Assembly: GCF_006539945.1 (NCBI RefSeq) | Contig: NZ_BJNZ01000022.1 | Span: forward strand, 1-64,000 | DNA: 64,000 bases | Reading direction: 5' to 3' | Origin: Cellulosimicrobium cellulans | GTDB lineage: Bacteria > Actinomycetota > Actinomycetes > Actinomycetales > Cellulomonadaceae | Shown: one piece after another, positions 26,394 to 35,515 of the stretch | Layout of the letters: the number at the start of each line of letters is the position of its first letter | Numbering within the stretch: the stretch's first letter is position 1 | Program-made: the position numbers and the translations under genes | Notes under the pieces: generated by a model | The model's database searches: none | The model's input: only the letters and a program-made list of their open reading frames with translations | What the model was told of the DNA's origin: nothing

Positions 26394-27914
26394 ATGGCCA
26401 GCTTCGTCGACCGTGTCGTCCTGCACGTCTCCGGCGGCAACGGCGGGAACGGGTGCGCCTCGGTCCGTCGCGAGAAGTTCAAGCCGCTCGCCGGCCCCGA
26501 CGGCGGCAACGGCGGTGACGGCGGCACCGTGCGCCTCGTGGTCGACGCGCAGACCACGACGCTGCTCGAGTACCACCACTCGCCGCACCGGCACGCGACG
26601 TCCGGCACCCAGGGCATGGGCGACGACCGCGACGGCGCGAACGGCGACGACCTGGTCCTGCGCGTGCCGGACGGCACCGTCGTCAAGGCGACGGACGGGA
26701 CCGTCCTCGCCGACCTCGTGGGCGACGGCGCGGAGTACGTCATCGCCGAGGGCGGCCGCGGCGGGCTCGGCAACGCCGCGCTCTCGTCGCCCCGCCGCAA
26801 GGCGCCGGGCTTCGCCCTGCTGGGCGAGCCGGGCGAGGAGCGGGACGTCGTCCTCGAGCTGAAGACGATCGCCGACGTCGCTCTCGTCGGGTACCCGAGC
26901 GCGGGCAAGTCGTCGCTCGTCGCCGCGATCTCGGCCGCTCGGCCCAAGATCGCCGACTACCCGTTCACGACGCTCGTGCCGAACCTCGGCGTCGTGCAGG
27001 CGGGCTCGGCGCGGTTCACCGTCGCGGACGTCCCGGGCCTCATCCCGGGCGCGAGCGAGGGCAAGGGGCTCGGGCTCGAGTTCCTCCGCCACATCGAACG
27101 CACCGCCGTGATCGTGCACGTCCTCGACTGCGCGACTCTCGAGCCGGGTCGCGACCCGATCAGCGACCTCGACGTCATCGAGGCGGAGCTCGCCGCCTAC
27201 GCCCAGGACCTCGACATCGAGGGCGGCCGCGTGCCGCTCACCGAGCGGCCGCGGCTCGTCGTCCTCAACAAGATCGACGTGCCCGAGGCGCGCGAGCTCG
27301 CCGACCTCGTCAAGCCCGACCTCGAGGCGCGCGGCCTGCGCGTGTTCGAGATCTCCACGGCCAGCCACGAGGGCCTGCGCCCGCTGACCTACGCGCTCGC
27401 CGAGCTCGTCGAGAAGGCCCGTGCCGAGGCGCCCGCGCCCGAGCCGACGCGCGTCGTGCTGCGGCCGCGCGCCGTCGACGAGGCCGGGTTCACCGTCACG
27501 CGCAAGGGCGGGGCCACGGACTACTGGTTCGAGGTGCGCGGCGCCAAGCCCGAGCGCTGGGTGCGCCAGACGGACTTCAGCAACGACGAGGCCGTCGGCT
27601 ACCTCGCCGACCGCCTCGCCCGCCTGGGCGTGGAGGAGAAGCTGTTCGCCGCCGGAGCCGTCGGTGGCGACGAGGTGCGCATCGGCACCGACGCCAACGC
27701 GGTCGTCTTCGACTGGGAGCCGACGCTCATGACCGGCTCCGAGCTGCTCGGCGGCCCGCGCGGCTCCGACAACCGCCTCGACGAGCGCCTGCGCCCCACG
27801 CGCACGGAGAAGCGCCGCGAGCACCACGAGCGCATGGACGCCAAGGCGGAGGCGCGTCGCGAGCTGTGGACCGAGCGCCAGGCCGGCACGTGGACGGACC
27901 CCGACGCGGACTGA
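26394..27914 (+). CDS. obgE: GTPase Obg (CgtA)
   Basis: A 506-residue ribosome-associated GTPase. The N-terminal Obg fold (residues 1-160) has the Gly-rich repeats, e.g. [16 protein letters not shown] and GGNGGDGG. The G domain has [10 protein letters not shown] (G1), [10 protein letters not shown] (G3) and NKID (G4). A C-terminal OCT domain (about 350-430) is followed by a basic tail of about 70 residues as in other actinobacteria. It acts in 50S maturation and stringent control. Confidence 0.96.
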   Translation: MASFVDRVVLHVSGGNGGNGCASVRREKFKPLAGPDGGNGGDGGTVRLVVDAQTTTLLEYHHSPHRHATSGTQGMGDDRDGANGDDLVLRVPDGTVVKATDGTVLADLVGDGAEYVIAEGGRGGLGNAALSSPRRKAPGFALLGEPGEERDVVLELKTIADVALVGYPSAGKSSLVAAISAARPKIADYPFTTLVPNLGVVQAGSARFTVADVPGLIPGASEGKGLGLEFLRHIERTAVIVHVLDCATLEPGRDPISDLDVIEAELAAYAQDLDIEGGRVPLTERPRLVVLNKIDVPEARELADLVKPDLEARGLRVFEISTASHEGLRPLTYALAELVEKARAEAPAPEPTRVVLRPRAVDEAGFTVTRKGGATDYWFEVRGAKPERWVRQTDFSNDEAVGYLADRLARLGVEEKLFAAGAVGGDEVRIGTDANAVVFDWEPTLMTGSELLGGPRGSDNRLDERLRPTRTEKRREHHERMDAKAEARRELWTERQAGTWTDPDAD

Positions 27915-27926
27915 CGCGGGTCCGCC

Positions 27927-27981
27927 GTGGGCACGGATCGGGCCCGGCCTCCTCGGGGGACCGGGCCCTGTCCATGCCCAC
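27927..27981 (+). terminator. Two-part stem-loop after obgE
   Basis: An outer 7-bp stem (27927-27933 with 27975-27981) encloses an inner 8-bp stem GGGCCCGG/CCGGGCCC (27940-27947 with 27961-27968). No T tract; position between obgE and proB suggests termination. Confidence 0.5.
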
Positions 27982-28039
27982 GACCGGTGCGGTGCGTCCT
28001 GGTCCGTGAAATCCTGCGCGCCCGGGAGCGGCGGGCGGC

Positions 28040-28045
28040 GATGAT
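28040..28045 (+). promoter_or_regulatory. -10-like GATGAT of proB, leaderless type
   Basis: GATGAT ends 7 nt before the proB GTG with no ribosome-binding site between. Confidence 0.45.
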
Positions 28046-28051
28046 GGACGC

Positions 28052-29188
28052 GTGAACGCGCTGTCCTCCCGCTCCGAGATCGCCTCCGCCCACCGCGTGG
28101 TGGTGAAGATCGGCTCGTCCTCGCTCACGGGCGCGGACGGGCACCTCGACCTCACCGCCCTGCGTGCGCTCGTCGACGTCCTCGCGGCGCGACGCGCGGC
28201 GGGCGGGCAGGTCGTGCTCGTCACGTCCGGCGCGATCGCCGCCGGGATCGGGCCACTGGGGCTCGCGAGCCGGCCTCGCGACCTGGCGACGGCGCAGGCG
28301 ACCGCCTCGGTCGGGCAGGGCATGCTCGTCGCCCGCTACACGGAGGCGTTCGCGGGGCACGGGCTGCGCGTCGGGCAGGTGCTGCTCACCGCGGAGGACA
28401 CCGTGCGCCGCGGGCACTACCGCAACGCCCAGCGCTCGCTCGAGCGGCTGCTCGACCTCGGCGTCGTGCCGATCGTCAACGAGAACGACGCCGTCGCGAC
28501 CGACGAGATCCGGTTCGGCGACAACGACCGCCTCGCCGCGCTCGTCTCCCACCTGGTGCGCGCGGACGCGATGGTGCTGCTCACCGACGTCGACGGCCTC
28601 TACGACGGCCCGCCCTCACGCCCGGGCACGCGCCGGATCGCGGAGGTGCGCTCGGCGGCCGACATCGAGGGCGTCGAGGTCACGGGCCGGGGGAGCGCGG
28701 TCGGGACGGGCGGCATGCTCACCAAGCTGGAGTCCGTCTCCATCGCGACCGGCACGGGCATCCCCGTGGTGCTGACCCAGGCGCAGAACGCCGCGGCCGC
28801 GCTCGCGGGCGACGCCGTCGGGACGTGGTTCGCCGCGACCGGCAAGCGGACGACGCGCCGCCGGCTCTGGCTCGCGCACGCCGCGCGCACGCGCGGCCGG
28901 CTCGTTCTCGACGACGGCGCGGTGAAGGCCGTGCAGGGAGGGCGCGCGTCGCTCCTGCCCGCGGGGGTCACGGCCGTCGAGGGAGAGTTCGACGCCGGGG
29001 ACCCGGTCGAGCTCGTGACGTCGGACGGCCGCGTGGTGGCCCGCGGGCTCGTCGCGTTCGAGTCCCGCGACATCCCCGACCTCCTCGGCCGGTCCACCAC
29101 CGAGCTGCGCGCCGAGCTGGGCGAGGGCTACGACCGCGAGGTCGTGCATCGCGACGACCTGGTCCTGGTGCGCAAGCGCCACCGCTGA
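28052..29188 (+). CDS. proB: Glutamate 5-kinase
   Basis: A 378-residue enzyme that phosphorylates glutamate, the first step of proline synthesis and the step inhibited by proline. The amino-acid kinase domain shows VVKIGSSSLT, VTSGAIAAG, QGMLVARY, NENDAV, FGDNDRLAALV and GTGGMLTKL; a C-terminal PUA domain (about 285-370) is present. GTG start without a Shine-Dalgarno sequence. proA follows after 53 nt with its own -10 box. Confidence 0.96.
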   Translation: MNALSSRSEIASAHRVVVKIGSSSLTGADGHLDLTALRALVDVLAARRAAGGQVVLVTSGAIAAGIGPLGLASRPRDLATAQATASVGQGMLVARYTEAFAGHGLRVGQVLLTAEDTVRRGHYRNAQRSLERLLDLGVVPIVNENDAVATDEIRFGDNDRLAALVSHLVRADAMVLLTDVDGLYDGPPSRPGTRRIAEVRSAADIEGVEVTGRGSAVGTGGMLTKLESVSIATGTGIPVVLTQAQNAAAALAGDAVGTWFAATGKRTTRRRLWLAHAARTRGRLVLDDGAVKAVQGGRASLLPAGVTAVEGEFDAGDPVELVTSDGRVVARGLVAFESRDIPDLLGRSTTELRAELGEGYDREVVHRDDLVLVRKRHR

Positions 29189-29229
29189 CCGGACGTCGGA
29201 CGGCGCGCCCGGCGCGGCGTCGGCCGACG

Positions 29230-29235
29230 TAGGCT
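29230..29235 (+). promoter_or_regulatory. -10 box TAGGCT of proA, leaderless type
   Basis: TAGGCT ends 7 nt before the proA ATG, identical in sequence and spacing to that of rsmD. Confidence 0.6.
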
Positions 29236-29241
29236 CGGACC

Positions 29242-30588
29242 ATGACCACCACCGAGGACGCGCCCGTCGTCGCGGGCGCCGCAGAGCCCCAGACCGCCGG
29301 TCCCGCCGCAGCGGGTGCCGCGAGGGACGTCGCGACCGCCGTCGAGGACGTCGCGCGCCGTGCCAAGGTCGCCTCGCGCACGCTGGCGACGGCCACGCGC
29401 GCGACCAAGGACGCCGCCCTCCTCGCGCTCGCCGACGCGCTCGTCGCGGCGACGGAGGAGATCGTGGCCGCCAACGCCGTCGACCTCGAGCGCGAGCGTG
29501 CCGACGGGATGAGCGAGGGCCTGCTCGACCGCCTCGCGCTCGACGGCCCGCGCATCGCCGCGATCGCCGACGCGTTGCGCGCGCTCGCGGGCCTGCCGGA
29601 CCCGGTGGGGGAGGTCGTGCGCGGGTCGACGCTGCCGAACGGCCTGCGCCTGCGCCAGCTGCGCGTGCCCATGGGCGTCGTCGGCATGATCTACGAGGCG
29701 CGCCCCAACGTGACGGTCGACGCCGCGGGGCTCGCGCTCAAGAGCGGCAACGCCGTGATCCTGCGCGGCGGGTCCGCGGCCGCCAGCTCCAACGAGGTGA
29801 TCGTGGGCGTGCTCGCCCGCGCGCTCGAGGCGCAGGGCCTGCCTGGCGACCTCGTGCAGTCGATCGACCGCCACGGGCGGCCGGGCGCCGTCGCGCTCAT
29901 GCACGCGCGCGGGCTCGTCGACGTGCTCGTGCCGCGCGGCGGGGCCGACCTCATCCGCACGGTGGTCCGCGAGTCGACCGTCCCCGTCATCGAGACCGGC
30001 GTCGGCAACGTCCACGTGTACGTCGACGCGAGCGCGGACCGGGCCATGGCGCTCGAGATCCTGCTGAACGCCAAGACGCAGCGCGTGGGCGTGTGCAACG
30101 CCGCGGAGACGCTCCTGGTCCACGCGGACGCCGCACCGGACTTCCTGCCCGCCGCCCTCGCCGCACTCACCGCGGCGGGTGTCGTGGTGCACGGCGACGA
30201 CCGCACGGCCGGTCTCGCGCCCGAGGGTACCGAGGTGCTCGCGGCCACCGACGAGGACTGGGCGACCGAGTACCTCGCGCCCGAGATCGCGGTGCGCGTC
30301 GTCGACGACCTCGACGCCGCGATCGAGCACGTACGGACCTGGACGTCCGGGCACACCGAGGCGATCGTCACGCGCGACCTCGCGTCCTCGGAGCGGTTCG
30401 TCGCCGAGCTCGACTCGGCCGCGATCATGGTCAACGCCTCGACGCGGTTCACCGACGGCGGCCAGTTCGGCCTCGGCGCGGAGATCGGCATCTCGACGCA
30501 GAAGCTCCACGCGCGCGGTCCCATGGGCCTGGCCGAGCTCACGACGACGAAATGGGTCGTGCACGGCGACGGTCACGTTCGTCCGTGA
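29242..30588 (+). CDS. proA: Gamma-glutamyl phosphate reductase
   Basis: A 448-residue aldehyde-dehydrogenase-fold enzyme giving glutamate semialdehyde, second step of proline synthesis. [31 protein letters not shown] and the catalytic Cys region [15 protein letters not shown] are present, with [17 protein letters not shown] near the end. The first 25 residues are an Ala/Pro-rich addition. It could be coupled to proB but has its own -10 box. Confidence 0.96.
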   Translation: MTTTEDAPVVAGAAEPQTAGPAAAGAARDVATAVEDVARRAKVASRTLATATRATKDAALLALADALVAATEEIVAANAVDLERERADGMSEGLLDRLALDGPRIAAIADALRALAGLPDPVGEVVRGSTLPNGLRLRQLRVPMGVVGMIYEARPNVTVDAAGLALKSGNAVILRGGSAAASSNEVIVGVLARALEAQGLPGDLVQSIDRHGRPGAVALMHARGLVDVLVPRGGADLIRTVVRESTVPVIETGVGNVHVYVDASADRAMALEILLNAKTQRVGVCNAAETLLVHADAAPDFLPAALAALTAAGVVVHGDDRTAGLAPEGTEVLAATDEDWATEYLAPEIAVRVVDDLDAAIEHVRTWTSGHTEAIVTRDLASSERFVAELDSAAIMVNASTRFTDGGQFGLGAEIGISTQKLHARGPMGLAELTTTKWVVHGDGHVRP

Positions 30589-30779
30589 CGAGCGGTTCGT
30601 CGGCAAGTACCTGATACCTGCCGGACCATGCCGCCGGGCGGTCGTGAGAGACTGGTCGGCGACCGGAGCCCGTCCGGTCCGCCGTCGGGCCGGTCCTGGC
30701 AGGCGTACCGTTCCACCGCACCACCCCGGACCGCGGCACGACATCGTCCGCCCCGGGGACGACCTTCGAGGAGGACGTC

Positions 30780-30935
30780 GTGATCTCTGCCGTCGTGCTG
30801 GCCGCCGAGGAAGGCGCCGAGGCCGCGTCGCACCTGCCCATCCCGCCGCTCGCCTACGGGCTGCTCGGGTTCGGCGGGCTCGTGGCCCTGCTGCTCGTGA
30901 CCTACGCGTTCCGCAGCGTCGGCACGCGGCACTGA
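30780..30935 (+). CDS. Small single-pass membrane protein upstream of nadD
   Basis: A 51-residue open frame starting at GTG with GAGGAGGAC directly upstream. It encodes a short acidic N-terminus, LPIPPLAYGLLGFGGLVALL as the start of one membrane helix, and the basic end FRSVGTRH. I recall small proteins of this pattern (..PIPP..G..FG.L...L..T.AFRSVG.RH) before nadD in many actinobacteria; no function is known to me. It starts about 190 nt after proA and ends 43 nt before nadD. Confidence 0.8.
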   Translation: MISAVVLAAEEGAEAASHLPIPPLAYGLLGFGGLVALLLVTYAFRSVGTRH

Positions 30936-30978
30936 CCGGTAGCGAACGACGGAAGCGCCCGCGACCGATGACGTCCCG

Positions 30979-31584
30979 ATGAGCCCGCGCCGTCCCCGCC
31001 TGGGGGTGATGGGTGGCACGTTCGACCCCATCCACCACGGCCACCTCGTCGCGGCGAGCGAGGCCGCGGCGCGGTTCGACCTCGACGAGGTCGTGTTCGT
31101 CCCCACGGGCAAGCCGTCGTTCAAGCAGCACCAGAGCGTCAGCCCGGCCGAGCACCGGTACCTCATGACGGTCATCGCGACCGCCTCGAACCCGCGGTTC
31201 ACGGTGAGCCGGGTCGACATCGACCGGCCGGGACTGACCTTCACGGTCGACACGCTGCGCGACCTGCGGGCCGCGCGTCCGGACGCGGAGCTGTTCTTCA
31301 TCACGGGCGCGGACGCGATCGAGCAGATCCTCACCTGGAAGGATGCCGACGAGCTGTGGAAGATGGCACACTTCGTGGCTGTCTCCCGCCCGGGCCACAG
31401 CCTGAGCGTCGAGGGTCTGCCGCCGGGCGTGGTCACCATGCTCGAGGTCCCGGCCCTCGCCATCTCGTCGACGGACTGCCGTCGGCGTGCGGAGGCGGGC
31501 CAGCCGGTGTGGTACCTGGTTCCGGACGGCGTGGTCCAGTACATCGCCAAGCACGGTTTGTATCGAGGTCAGCACCATGAGTGA
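30979..31584 (+). CDS. nadD: Nicotinate-nucleotide adenylyltransferase
   Basis: A 201-residue enzyme converting nicotinate mononucleotide to deamido-NAD. The nucleotidyltransferase motif [15 protein letters not shown] lies at the N-terminus and [13 protein letters not shown] near the C-terminus is the ISSTxIR-type motif, here with Asp-Cys in place of the usual x-Ile. Its last 8 nt overlap the next gene. Confidence 0.94.
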   Translation: MSPRRPRLGVMGGTFDPIHHGHLVAASEAAARFDLDEVVFVPTGKPSFKQHQSVSPAEHRYLMTVIATASNPRFTVSRVDIDRPGLTFTVDTLRDLRAARPDAELFFITGADAIEQILTWKDADELWKMAHFVAVSRPGHSLSVEGLPPGVVTMLEVPALAISSTDCRRRAEAGQPVWYLVPDGVVQYIAKHGLYRGQHHE

Positions 31585-32668
31585 CAACGGCAACATGCAG
31601 CCCGTCCGCCCCCTCACGCGGCGCGAGATCCGCGAGCGCGAGCAGGCGGCCGCAGCCGAACGGTCCGCGCAGGCCGGCACGCCTCCGCCCGCCCCGGCGC
31701 CCGGCGCCGCCGGGTGGCAGCAGCCCACCCCGGCGCGCCCGGCCGCCCCGCCGACCCCGCCGCCGTCGCGCCGCACCCTGCGCGAGACGACCGGTCCGAC
31801 GGACTACCCGTCGCAGCCGTCCGTCGTCCGCCCCCCGGCCGCCTCGGGCGGCATGCGCGGTCTCGACGAGACGGGTCGCCTCACCCCGGTGCAGGAGACC
31901 GCGGAGCGCGTCGCGATCCGCCCGCCGGCCCCGACCCCCGTCGTGCCGACGCGCACGAGCTCTCGCCCCCCTGCGGGCACCCCGCGGCCCGCCGCGCCGG
32001 GCGCCACCGGCCCGGTCCGACCCCCGACGCCGTCCGCTCCCGTCGGCGGGTTCGGTTCCGCGCCGGTGGGCCGGGTCGGAGCGCCCGAGGCACCGCCCGC
32101 CCAGCCGCAGCGGCTGTCGGCCTTCTCGGCTCCCGCGGCGGCACCGGCCGCGCCCCCCGCCACGCCTGCTCCGGCACCCGCCCCGTCACCGTGGGGTGCG
32201 TCCGGGCGCACGCCGGCTGCCGCGCTGCCCGCGGCTCCGCCCGCTGCGGCCGCGCCCGCCGAGGCTGCGGGAGCCGCGCTCCCGTGGTCGGCGATCACGT
32301 CCGGGTCGGCACCCGAGCCTGCGGGCGCCGGCCGCGAACCCGCCTCACCCTTCGGCGGCGTGCGCGAGGCGTCGCCCGCGGCGCCCGCCGCCGCGAGCGG
32401 CCCGTCCGACGACCTCTTCCCACGTGTGCGCGCCCGCGCCGACGAGCTCGACGACGAGGCGGACGACGACCTGGACGACGAGCCGCGTGGCCCCTCGTAC
32501 ACGTGGCTGCACTACCTCATCCTCGTCGCCGTGGCGTTCGTCCTCGGCCTGCTCGTGTGGACGCTCGTCTCGCGCGACGACCCGGGTCTCGCCACCGAGG
32601 ACACGAGCGACTCGGCGTCCGCCGTGTCGACGTGGGACGACCCCGGCACCCTCGACACCGGCCGCTGA
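31577..32668 (+). CDS. Hypothetical membrane protein with long Pro/Ala-rich domain
   Basis: A 363-residue protein starting with [23 protein letters not shown]. About 270 residues of Pro/Ala/Gly-rich, probably disordered cytoplasmic sequence are followed by an acidic segment, one membrane helix ([20 protein letters not shown], about residues 313-333) and a 30-residue exposed tail. The [10 protein letters not shown] start is common in actinobacterial membrane proteins of unknown role. ATG overlaps nadD by 8 nt and rsfS follows after 25 nt, so it is cotranscribed with them. No function is proposed. Confidence 0.75.
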   Translation: MSDNGNMQPVRPLTRREIREREQAAAAERSAQAGTPPPAPAPGAAGWQQPTPARPAAPPTPPPSRRTLRETTGPTDYPSQPSVVRPPAASGGMRGLDETGRLTPVQETAERVAIRPPAPTPVVPTRTSSRPPAGTPRPAAPGATGPVRPPTPSAPVGGFGSAPVGRVGAPEAPPAQPQRLSAFSAPAAAPAAPPATPAPAPAPSPWGASGRTPAAALPAAPPAAAAPAEAAGAALPWSAITSGSAPEPAGAGREPASPFGGVREASPAAPAAASGPSDDLFPRVRARADELDDEADDDLDDEPRGPSYTWLHYLILVAVAFVLGLLVWTLVSRDDPGLATEDTSDSASAVSTWDDPGTLDTGR

Positions 32669-32693
32669 GCGGCCGCACCACGAACGGAGACAC

Positions 32694-33140
32694 GTGACTG
32701 CCACCGAACGAGCCGTAGAGCTCGCCGTCATCGCGGCGCGGGCGGCGTCCGACCGCAAGGCCGAGGAGATCATCGCGCTCGACGTGAGCGAGCAGCTCGT
32801 CCTCACGGACGTGTTCCTCATCGCGTCCGGGTCGAACGAGCGCCAGGTCTCGGCGATCGTCGACGCGGTCGAGGAGGCGATGTACAAGGCGGGTTCCAAG
32901 CCGATCCGTCGTGAGGGCAAGCAGGAGGCGCGCTGGGTCCTCATCGACTTCGGCGACGTCGTCGTGCACGTGCAGCACGCCGAGGACCGCGTCTACTACG
33001 CGCTCGAGCGCCTGTGGAAGGACTGCCCCGTCGTCGAGCTGCCGGAGGACGCGCGCGGCGGCGACGGCACGGCCGACGACGCCGACGACACGACCCGCGG
33101 CGACGGCGCCATCCGCCTCTCGGGGGAGCCCCTGGCGTGA
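32694..33140 (+). CDS. rsfS: Ribosomal silencing factor RsfS
   Basis: A 148-residue protein that binds L14 and blocks subunit joining in starvation. DVSEQLVLTDVFLIASGSNERQV and the GKQEARWVLIDFGDVVVHVQ segment with YYALERLW are diagnostic. GTG with GGAG 6 nt upstream. The C-terminal 35 residues are Asp-rich and extra. GTGA overlap with the phosphatase gene. Confidence 0.95.
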   Translation: MTATERAVELAVIAARAASDRKAEEIIALDVSEQLVLTDVFLIASGSNERQVSAIVDAVEEAMYKAGSKPIRREGKQEARWVLIDFGDVVVHVQHAEDRVYYALERLWKDCPVVELPEDARGGDGTADDADDTTRGDGAIRLSGEPLA

Positions 33141-33817
33141 CCGCCGGCACGCTCGTCCTCCTGCGCCACGGCCGGACGTCGTACAACGCCGCGATGCGCC
33201 TGCAGGGCCAGGTCGACATCCCGCTCGACGGTGTCGGGCAGTGGCAGGCCGAGCACGGCGCGAAGGCGCTCGCGAGCGCGCACCGCGCGACGCGCGTCGT
33301 CGCGTCCGACCTCGTGCGGGCCGCCGACACCGCGCGCGCGTACGCCGGTGCGATCGGCGCCGAGGTCCAGCTCGACCCTCGGCTGCGCGAGCGCGGCTTC
33401 GGAGAGTGGGAGGGCCTCACGGGCCCGGAGATCGCCGAGCGGTGGCCCGAGGAGTATGCGGCGTGGCGCCGGGGCGAGGAGCCCACGCGCGCGGGCGCCG
33501 AGACCAAGGTCGCTGTCGCGGCGCGCCTCGTCGAGGCCGTCACCGAGCACGTCGAGTCCCTCGAGAAGGACGACACGCTCGTCGTCGTGTCCCACGGCGC
33601 CGCGATCACGCTCGCCGTCACCGCGCTGCTCGGGCTGGACCCCGAGCACTGGCGCGGGATCTCCGGGCTGCACAACGTCCACTGGTCCCACCTGCACCGC
33701 TCCGCGCCCGCCGCGACGCCCGCGTGGCGTCTCGTGGCGCACAACGTCGGTGCCGGGTTCCCGCTCGACGAGTGGAACGCGGGACCGGATTGGAATCTGG
33801 AGCCGGTTTCTGCGTAG
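33137..33817 (+). CDS. Histidine phosphatase family protein, GpgP-like
   Basis: A 226-residue member of the phosphoglycerate-mutase-like superfamily: LLRHGRTSYN with the phospho-accepting His, SDLVRAADTA, RERGFGEWEGLTGPEI and VVSHGAAI with the second His. In mycobacteria nadD-rsfS is followed by gpgP, the glucosyl-3-phosphoglycerate phosphatase, so the same role is likely by position, but the sequence alone does not fix the substrate. GTG start overlaps the rsfS stop by 4 nt. Confidence 0.88.
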   Translation: MTAGTLVLLRHGRTSYNAAMRLQGQVDIPLDGVGQWQAEHGAKALASAHRATRVVASDLVRAADTARAYAGAIGAEVQLDPRLRERGFGEWEGLTGPEIAERWPEEYAAWRRGEEPTRAGAETKVAVAARLVEAVTEHVESLEKDDTLVVVSHGAAITLAVTALLGLDPEHWRGISGLHNVHWSHLHRSAPAATPAWRLVAHNVGAGFPLDEWNAGPDWNLEPVSA

Positions 33818-33820
33818 ACT
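33790..33820 (+). promoter_or_regulatory. Promoter of tRNA-Ala (TTGGAA-N19-TAGACT)
   Basis: TTGGAA (33790-33795) and TAGACT (33815-33820) overlap the end of the phosphatase gene, 77 nt before the tRNA. The spacer is slightly long. Confidence 0.5.
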
Positions 33821-33896
33821 AGCGACGCTCCGCAGGACGGGAAACCGGCCGGGGGAGTGTTCATCCAGTGTTTGACCAGGATCTTCGCAGATCCAC

Positions 33897-33969
33897 GGGG
33901 CTGTGGCGCAGCTGGTAGCGCACCTGCATGGCATGCAGGGGGTCAGGGGTTCGAGTCCCCTCAGCTCCA
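33897..33969 (+). tRNA. tRNA-Ala (anticodon GGC)
   Basis: Cloverleaf is readable: 7-bp acceptor stem GGGGCTG with CAGCTCC, including the G3:U70 wobble pair that is the alanine identity element; D arm GCGCAGCTGGTAGCGC; anticodon stem CCTGC/GCAGG with loop ATGGCAT giving GGC; T arm with GTTCGAGTC. Discriminator A73; the 3' CCA is not encoded (ACCGG follows). A terminator hairpin follows within 10 nt. Confidence 0.95.
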
Positions 33970-33977
33970 CCGGATCG

Positions 33978-34012
33978 AAGCGGGGCGTCGTTCATCGACG
34001 CCCCGCTTTCGT
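33978..34012 (+). terminator. Intrinsic terminator of tRNA-Ala
   Basis: A 13-bp perfect stem (33978-33990 with 33996-34008) and a 5-nt loop TTCAT, followed by TCGTCGTTT. Confidence 0.8.
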
Positions 34013-34153
34013 CGTTTCTGCGTTGCGTCGGGTCGTGGCTCTCGCTCTCCTGCTCGGCGCGCCTCGGCGGCCGGGAGGCCTGGCCGGTAGGGTCGGCACC
34101 GCTTGTGCTGCCGTCCGGCGGCCGGGTGGTCCCGACGGGAAGCGGAGGCTCGC

Positions 34154-35500
34154 GTGCCGGGTTCGACAGGCGTCCTCGCCGTGCTGGCGGACGCGATCGG
34201 CGCAGCGCGCGTCGAGCAGGTGCTGGCCCGGCTCGACCGGTACTCGAACCAGCCGAACGCGGTCAAGGGCGCCTCGCGCCTCCCGAGCGACCCCGCGCTG
34301 GAACGGGCGGCGCTGCGCGTGTTCGACGACCCGGGTCTCGGGGCGGTCGCCGGTCTCGACGCCTCGAACCTCACGGGAGCCCTCGACGCACGGACGCTCT
34401 GGGCGCTCCTCGCTCTCGCGGCCCGGGCCGACGTGACCGTCCTCGACCGGCTCCCGGCCGACACGGCGGAGCGGGGCGCTCCGAAGGTCGCGACGATCCG
34501 CCGGGCGGCCGCCAAGCACGCGGCAGCGCTGGGGTCCGCGCCGGCTGCTCCCGCGTCAGCAGAGGCTCCTGGCTCGCCGCCTGCACCTGCAGGGAACGAC
34601 GTCCCGCCGCTCCCCGAGAAGCTGGCTCAGGTGGCGTCGTGGCTCGCGGCGCACCCCGGCGCGGACCCCCGGTGGTTCGCGGCACGCCCGGGGCAGCGGG
34701 CGGCCGAGCGGCGGGTGGCCCTCCGGGCGCTGGGGAGCATCGGCACCCCGGCGGCGCTCGACGTGCTCGCCGGGTACGCGCGCGACGGCTACCCCGACGT
34801 CGAGCTCGCGGAGCTGCACCGGGCGTGGGGAAGGTTCGACCGGCGGGAGTTCGCCGCGACGATGTTCCGCCCGGGGGGCACCATGCTCCAGCTCGGCGTG
34901 TGCTCGACCCTCGAGTGCGTCGGCGCGGTGCAGGGGCTCACGGGCCTCGGGACGGTCCTCACCGGGCCCGCCGACCTCGCGCCCCTGGCGGAGTGCACCG
35001 ACCTCCGGCGGCTGCACGTGAACGTCGCCGGCGGAGGGCTCACGGGAGTCGAGGCGCTGTCACAGCTGCCCGCGCTCACCGAGCTGCACCTGGTCGGCAC
35101 GACCCGGGGCGCCGACCTCACCGCGCTGCGGGAAACCGCCGTCGAGCGGCTGTCGTTGAGCCTCGACGGCGCCGACGGCGCGTTCCTCACCCACCTGCCG
35201 CACCTGAGGTCGCTCAAGCTCTCGGGCGGGTCGGGTCCTGAGGACGCCGCGTACGACGTCGAGGACGGCCGTGCTCCGCTGCCCGCGCACCCCGGGCTCG
35301 TCGACGTCGTGCTGCGGCTGGTCTCCGACGGCGTCCAGGTGGTCGTGCTCCGCCACGAACGCTCCTGGGTGTCGCGGCTGACGGCCGCGGTCCCGTCCGA
35401 CGTCTTCGTCGTCGAGCGCAGCGGCTACGTGGGACTGACCAGGGACGGGTCGGACGTGGAGGGTCTCGGCAGGAGGCTGTTCTCGAACGTCGTGCCGTGA
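34154..35500 (+). CDS. HEAT/leucine-rich-repeat-like protein, unknown function
   Basis: A 448-residue protein. Residues 1-140 are helical; a Pro/Ala linker follows; residues about 170-250 look like a HEAT-type pair (LRALGSIGTPAALDVLAGYAR, then a LHRAWGRFDRREFAATMF segment); and about 255-375 form irregular leucine-rich repeats (e.g. LAPLAECTDLRRLHVNV, LSQLPALTELHLVG, LPHLRSLKLSGG). I recall a similar HEAT-like plus LRR layout at the C-terminus of actinobacterial NACHT/STAND NTPases, but there is no Walker motif here. GTG chosen for GGAGG 6 nt upstream. It sits directly after a tRNA gene, a frequent site of insertions. Function unknown. Confidence 0.7.
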   Translation: MPGSTGVLAVLADAIGAARVEQVLARLDRYSNQPNAVKGASRLPSDPALERAALRVFDDPGLGAVAGLDASNLTGALDARTLWALLALAARADVTVLDRLPADTAERGAPKVATIRRAAAKHAAALGSAPAAPASAEAPGSPPAPAGNDVPPLPEKLAQVASWLAAHPGADPRWFAARPGQRAAERRVALRALGSIGTPAALDVLAGYARDGYPDVELAELHRAWGRFDRREFAATMFRPGGTMLQLGVCSTLECVGAVQGLTGLGTVLTGPADLAPLAECTDLRRLHVNVAGGGLTGVEALSQLPALTELHLVGTTRGADLTALRETAVERLSLSLDGADGAFLTHLPHLRSLKLSGGSGPEDAAYDVEDGRAPLPAHPGLVDVVLRLVSDGVQVVVLRHERSWVSRLTAAVPSDVFVVERSGYVGLTRDGSDVEGLGRRLFSNVVP

Positions 35501-35515
35501 CGGGCGGCCGGGGGC

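Noticed and set aside
33972-34153. Integrated element with att site at tRNA-Ala
   Set aside because: No integrase gene and no repeat of the tRNA 3' end could be found downstream in the window.
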